From positions 1 to 9,242 of the forward strand of contig PFVP01000029.1 in assembly GCA_002790675.1 (NCBI GenBank): a stretch of DNA of 9,242 nucleotides, given 5' to 3'. Position numbers and translations under genes: made by a program. Shown one piece after another: positions 6,053 through 9,242 of this stretch. The notes beneath the pieces were generated by a model that ran no database searches, was not told where the DNA came from, and saw only the letters and a program-made list of their open reading frames with translations. Position 1 is the first letter of the stretch; the number at the start of each line of letters is the position of its first letter. This DNA comes from Candidatus Moranbacteria bacterium CG_4_9_14_3_um_filter_45_14. GTDB taxonomy: Bacteria > Patescibacteriota > Minisyncoccia > Moranbacterales > UBA1568.

Positions 6053-6709
6053 ATGCTCAAAATACTCTCGATGTATCGGCGGTTCATTGTCACGGGGGTG
6101 TTGGTGTTTTTTTCGTTGGGATTTCTCATATTTTTCACCGAGAGCGATGCTTTCAGTCCTGTGCTTCAGAAACTCATCGTGAGCATCGTTTTCTTCTTGG
6201 TAATTCCTCTTTTGTATAGTAAAATGGTGTTGGGTGAGTCCTTGAAAAATCTCGGTTTTCAGAAAGGAAATTTCGGGAGAGGTGTTTTTATAAGCATCCT
6301 CTCTGTCGCCGTGGCGAGTGGAGTGGTTGTGTGGCTCGCGTTCGTATTCCCGTCTTTCCACGAACAGTTCATTCTTCCGGCATCGGTCGAGGACAGTTTC
6401 TTCTGGTTTGCATTCTATGAACTGGTGCTGGTCGCTCTCTCCGTGCTCCTTTATGAAGTATTCTTCCGTGGATTGGTGGAATTGTTCTGGTTACGGGAGT
6501 TCGGAGTGTGGTCCATCCTCATCCAGAGTGTACTTTTCTTTGGACTGATTGCTCTCAGTCGGAACATTTCCTGGCAGATAGCGCCTCCCCTCATTTTCTG
6601 CCCACTCTCAGGGTTGATCGCTTACCGTTCGCAGTCCATCTGGTATTCTATCGTAGCGAGTTGGATATTTCTTTTTTTGACTGATGTTTTCTTTCTTATC
6701 TATCATTAA
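6053..6709 (+). CDS. CPBP-type (CAAX protease family) membrane protein with degenerate active site
   Basis: This 218-residue, very hydrophobic protein has about six membrane segments. The region from residue ~118 follows the layout of the CPBP intramembrane metalloprotease family. The EExxxR motif appears as YEVFFRG (Tyr134, Glu135, Arg139), so the first Glu is replaced. The FxxxH motif helix (QSVLFFGLIALS, 158-169) has no His. The last motif segment, SGLIAYRSQSIWYSIVAS, has Ser where the metal-binding His is expected. Active family members cleave prenylated or other membrane proteins, or contribute to bacteriocin immunity; this one probably lacks protease activity and may act as a membrane scaffold or chaperone. 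The gene ends 7 bp before the large secreted-protein gene, so the two are likely cotranscribed. A second Met at residue 7 could be the start. The family call rests on motif layout and is moderately sure. Confidence 0.6.
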   Translation: MLKILSMYRRFIVTGVLVFFSLGFLIFFTESDAFSPVLQKLIVSIVFFLVIPLLYSKMVLGESLKNLGFQKGNFGRGVFISILSVAVASGVVVWLAFVFPSFHEQFILPASVEDSFFWFAFYELVLVALSVLLYEVFFRGLVELFWLREFGVWSILIQSVLFFGLIALSRNISWQIAPPLIFCPLSGLIAYRSQSIWYSIVASWIFLFLTDVFFLIYH

Positions 6710-6716
6710 ACCCACT

Positions 6717-9242
6717 ATGCAATTTCATCAGAAAAAACAAAATAGCATTTTTGCGCTTGCCCTGGCTTTTAGTTTTTTCGTTATGAGCGCTTCTTCGGTT
6801 TCAGCAGAACTTTTCTCGAGCGATATCCTTTCACCGGATGAAGTGATGGCTGCGATTGAGGCGAGATATCATCTGAATGTTGGATCTCTTCAGAATCAGG
6901 GGGAGGCGATGAACGTTTCCAGTCAGAAAGGCTACGCTCCGGAGGTTTCGCTTTTTTTCAGTCCGAGCGATCCGAAGGAAGGTGAGAAAATTACCGCGAA
7001 AGCCTACCCTATTTATTTTTCTAATGCTGAAGCGTCGATGTATTATACCTGGTATATCAAACACAAGGGTTGTGATTTGGATAACAGCCCGAGTGCCGAA
7101 AAGAAAATTCTTTGTGACGCGGATGACAATGGGAAAATCACTGTTGAAGATTGGAAAGTCGAAGCGGAGAGGATACTAGCAGAGAATGGGTATGATAACA
7201 GGACAGCCGATTACAGCAATGATCCGAACGATAACGATGATTATCTCGCCCACTTCGGAGGAGATACCAAAGTGAATACGCCGAGCTATTGTTATATTCA
7301 CGATAATGATACGGGGCTCAATCACGAGCTGATCAAAGGCAACGGTGATTCTGATTGCAATCACCTCTTCCCCGATGCCGATGGTGAGACGACTGGCGAT
7401 GGGAGATTCAAAGCGAGTGAAGAGAAGTTTTGGGGAACCAATCCTGCTGATCCGAGTACGGCGAACAATGGAACCAAAGATGAAGCCAATGTGGCAGGAC
7501 TGGGTCAATCAGGATTTACCTGGAATTATCTTATTGGAGATGAGGTAGGCGTCGCTGTCGAAGGGACATCGCTTTATCCGACCAAGTATGATGATTCTTC
7601 CGCTATGATTATGTGGGCTTTCCCCAAGAAGGATTGCAAGCCGAGAAATACCGGATCGAAAACGGTTTCCGCAAAGGGCTTTTCATTTGAGATACCGACG
7701 GCTAAGATGGATCTCAACAATTGTATTCCTGACAATCTGATCGATCCGACCAAAGGCGGTCAGGCGACGAACCTGAGCGTGAGCGTGACGGCCACCCCCA
7801 ATGATCCTATCAATGATGCCGGAGAGGACAAGAGCGGAGACACAATCATCGCTCAAGCGACCGTAGACAATAGCGGGCAGAATCTGACAAACATATCTTT
7901 TGGGTGGAAGGTTTTCATAAGCGACAATATTCCGGCATTTGCGAACAACGGGGCAACAGATATAACAGATGATCTGCGCAGGCTGGGACTTCTGGGTAAT
8001 ACCAGAGGTAATGCTCTCGATAGCATCAAACTGAAACTTGATATCAAGGATAACAGCACGGTGAAGCTTGGGGGCGAGCAGTTGTCGCATTATCTTACGG
8101 CCGGCACGGGTTATCTCAGATTTCAAGCCAATGCGGAAGAGAATTTCTCAGGTATCATTACTCGAAAAGGGAATAGCGATATCATCGTCAAATTCACCTC
8201 TTCGAGGGACATCATTACAGCGTATAAGGTGAAAGCAACACTCGTCGGTGATACGATGAAAGTCTCATTGGACACAGCCGATTCTTCCGGTGGGAAAATC
8301 TGCGATACCGATCCATTGGAACGCACGGTCTGTCGTGTCATCAAAAACGAAATCGTCGGACTGAAAGTCAATAGCACAGGCCTGACAGACTTCAATTGGA
8401 CCATCAATGGCACACCGCTTCTCTGCACGGCGAGAGTTTCGAGCGATTGCGCACAGGGTGGCGGAGCAAGCAAGATTGACAAAATAGCACAAGGCAATAT
8501 AAATTATTTTCCCGTTACGGGCAATGTCGGTGATACGTATACGATTGTATTGACTGCGAATGACGTGGCATCGGGAAAAATGGTCACCTTGACGCGCGCG
8601 TTTAACATCGTCAATCCGAGAGTCATTATAGAATCTGTCGACAAATCGATCGCCTGGCAGAAATTCTTGGGACAATACAAAGATGTATCAGGAGCGATCA
8701 ATCCGCTTACGGGTCAGCTCACGTGTCCGGGTGGCTTCTGCGATGATTTGAGTGAATCGATCTTTCAGACCTATTCCGGCAGTACTCTTGGATTCAAATC
8801 CATATTTATCCCGGGATTTCTCGGAAGTCTCGCGACGAAAGAATGGACTGTTGATGATGAAGCAAAAACTGAAAGCAGTACGGGAGAGATCGCTTTCCTT
8901 GCTGATAAGCCGGCTCTGGGAATATACACGGTCAATTTGCTTGCCCAAGTCGTGCAACCTGAAAACATCCGGCGTGCTTTGCTCGATATTTGGGGTATTA
9001 CACAGTTCGAATCTCCGGAAACCAATTTCGCATCCGCTGTCCAAGTGGAAATCCAAGCCCCGCTTCTCACCGAAGGGCCTCTCTCCGGTCCGCGCAAATA
9101 TTATGCCGCCATCGCTTCGTATATTCCTGCTTCGGTACTCTTCACGTTCCGTATTTTCCTCAGCGCCGTATTGACCATCTTCGCGCTCAGTTTCCTCTAT
9201 TCGTTCCTCGAAGAGCGTCGTATCAAGACATTTGTCGAAAAC
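6717..9242 (+). CDS. Large exported protein with EF-hand/dockerin-like and Asp-rich calcium-type motifs, 3'-truncated by the window edge
   Basis: The frame is open from ATG 6717 to the last base (842 codons with no stop), so the C-terminus lies outside the window. Residues 1-30 are a clear signal peptide: basic start, hydrophobic core, and VSA before Glu31. An Ig/PKD-like beta segment (MYYTWYIKHKG) precedes a textbook EF-hand/dockerin-type loop, DADDNGKITVED at residues 134-145. A second acidic cluster (DADGETTGDGRF, 220-231) runs into FWGTNPADPSTANNG and KDEA, resembling thrombospondin type 3-like calcium repeats. Further beta-rich domains follow, including one around FNWTINGTPLLC (559-570). 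Paired Cys are scattered. A hydrophobic segment at about 799-833, then LEERR, is a probable membrane span. The protein therefore appears largely extracytoplasmic and anchored near its visible C-terminus. It lies 7 bp after the CPBP-like gene and in the T4SS-like cluster, so it may be a structural or surface component of the apparatus. I know no assigned function; CPR homologues are usually called hypothetical. Confidence 0.8.
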   Translation, partial: MQFHQKKQNSIFALALAFSFFVMSASSVSAELFSSDILSPDEVMAAIEARYHLNVGSLQNQGEAMNVSSQKGYAPEVSLFFSPSDPKEGEKITAKAYPIYFSNAEASMYYTWYIKHKGCDLDNSPSAEKKILCDADDNGKITVEDWKVEAERILAENGYDNRTADYSNDPNDNDDYLAHFGGDTKVNTPSYCYIHDNDTGLNHELIKGNGDSDCNHLFPDADGETTGDGRFKASEEKFWGTNPADPSTANNGTKDEANVAGLGQSGFTWNYLIGDEVGVAVEGTSLYPTKYDDSSAMIMWAFPKKDCKPRNTGSKTVSAKGFSFEIPTAKMDLNNCIPDNLIDPTKGGQATNLSVSVTATPNDPINDAGEDKSGDTIIAQATVDNSGQNLTNISFGWKVFISDNIPAFANNGATDITDDLRRLGLLGNTRGNALDSIKLKLDIKDNSTVKLGGEQLSHYLTAGTGYLRFQANAEENFSGIITRKGNSDIIVKFTSSRDIITAYKVKATLVGDTMKVSLDTADSSGGKICDTDPLERTVCRVIKNEIVGLKVNSTGLTDFNWTINGTPLLCTARVSSDCAQGGGASKIDKIAQGNINYFPVTGNVGDTYTIVLTANDVASGKMVTLTRAFNIVNPRVIIESVDKSIAWQKFLGQYKDVSGAINPLTGQLTCPGGFCDDLSESIFQTYSGSTLGFKSIFIPGFLGSLATKEWTVDDEAKTESSTGEIAFLADKPALGIYTVNLLAQVVQPENIRRALLDIWGITQFESPETNFASAVQVEIQAPLLTEGPLSGPRKYYAAIASYIPASVLFTFRIFLSAVLTIFALSFLYSFLEERRIKTFVEN

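Noticed and set aside
7176..9097. Several minus-strand open frames opposite the large exported-protein gene
   Set aside because: The + strand frame is open for 842 codons with a signal peptide and coherent domains; the antisense frames overlap it and show no motifs.

Overview
The window most likely comes from a Candidate Phyla Radiation (Patescibacteria, Parcubacteria-like) genome. The reasons are the gene order (a PrgI-family membrane protein, a short TraC/VirB4-N-like protein, then a VirB4-type ATPase), the resemblance of the flanking proteins to uncharacterised CPR proteins as I remember them, and weak or absent Shine-Dalgarno sequences at most starts. UGA, UAG and UAA all serve as stops, so there is no sign of UGA recoding. 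I ran no database search; the lineage call rests on recognition.

All genes are on the + strand. Positions 3-737 hold the 3' part of a gene of unknown function whose disordered tail carries two tandem 34-nt REP-like palindromes. The gap at 738-859 holds an extended -10 promoter candidate and a compact three-way-junction structure (783-834), just ahead of prgI (860-1267). A cytosine-poor, repeat-rich spacer (1268-1399) precedes the TraC-like gene (1400-2089), and the VirB4 ATPase gene (2102-3964) follows. A second spacer carries the same repeat and a sigma70-like promoter candidate. It leads into a two-part membrane protein (preferred start 4126, end 5820). That protein has an N-terminal membrane anchor with composition like its neighbours, then an AT-richer coiled coil and a C-terminal domain that looks ADP-ribosyltransferase-like by motif order. 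An AT-rich gap with a possible decayed reading frame (5821-6052) follows. Next come a CPBP-family membrane protein lacking its metal-binding histidines (6053-6709) and a large exported protein with an EF-hand/dockerin-like loop and other Asp/Asn-rich calcium-type motifs (6717 to the window end, incomplete).

Together this looks like the core of a minimal type IV secretion-like (PrgI/VirB4) apparatus of a CPR cell. The VirB4 ATPase would power it, PrgI and the membrane-anchored proteins would form part of the inner channel, and the large signal-peptide protein could be an extracellular or envelope component. The most interesting possibility is that the 4126-5820 gene encodes a variable effector or toxin module on a conserved membrane stalk. 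No coupling protein, relaxase, pilin or VirB6 homologue is recognisable within these 9.2 kb.
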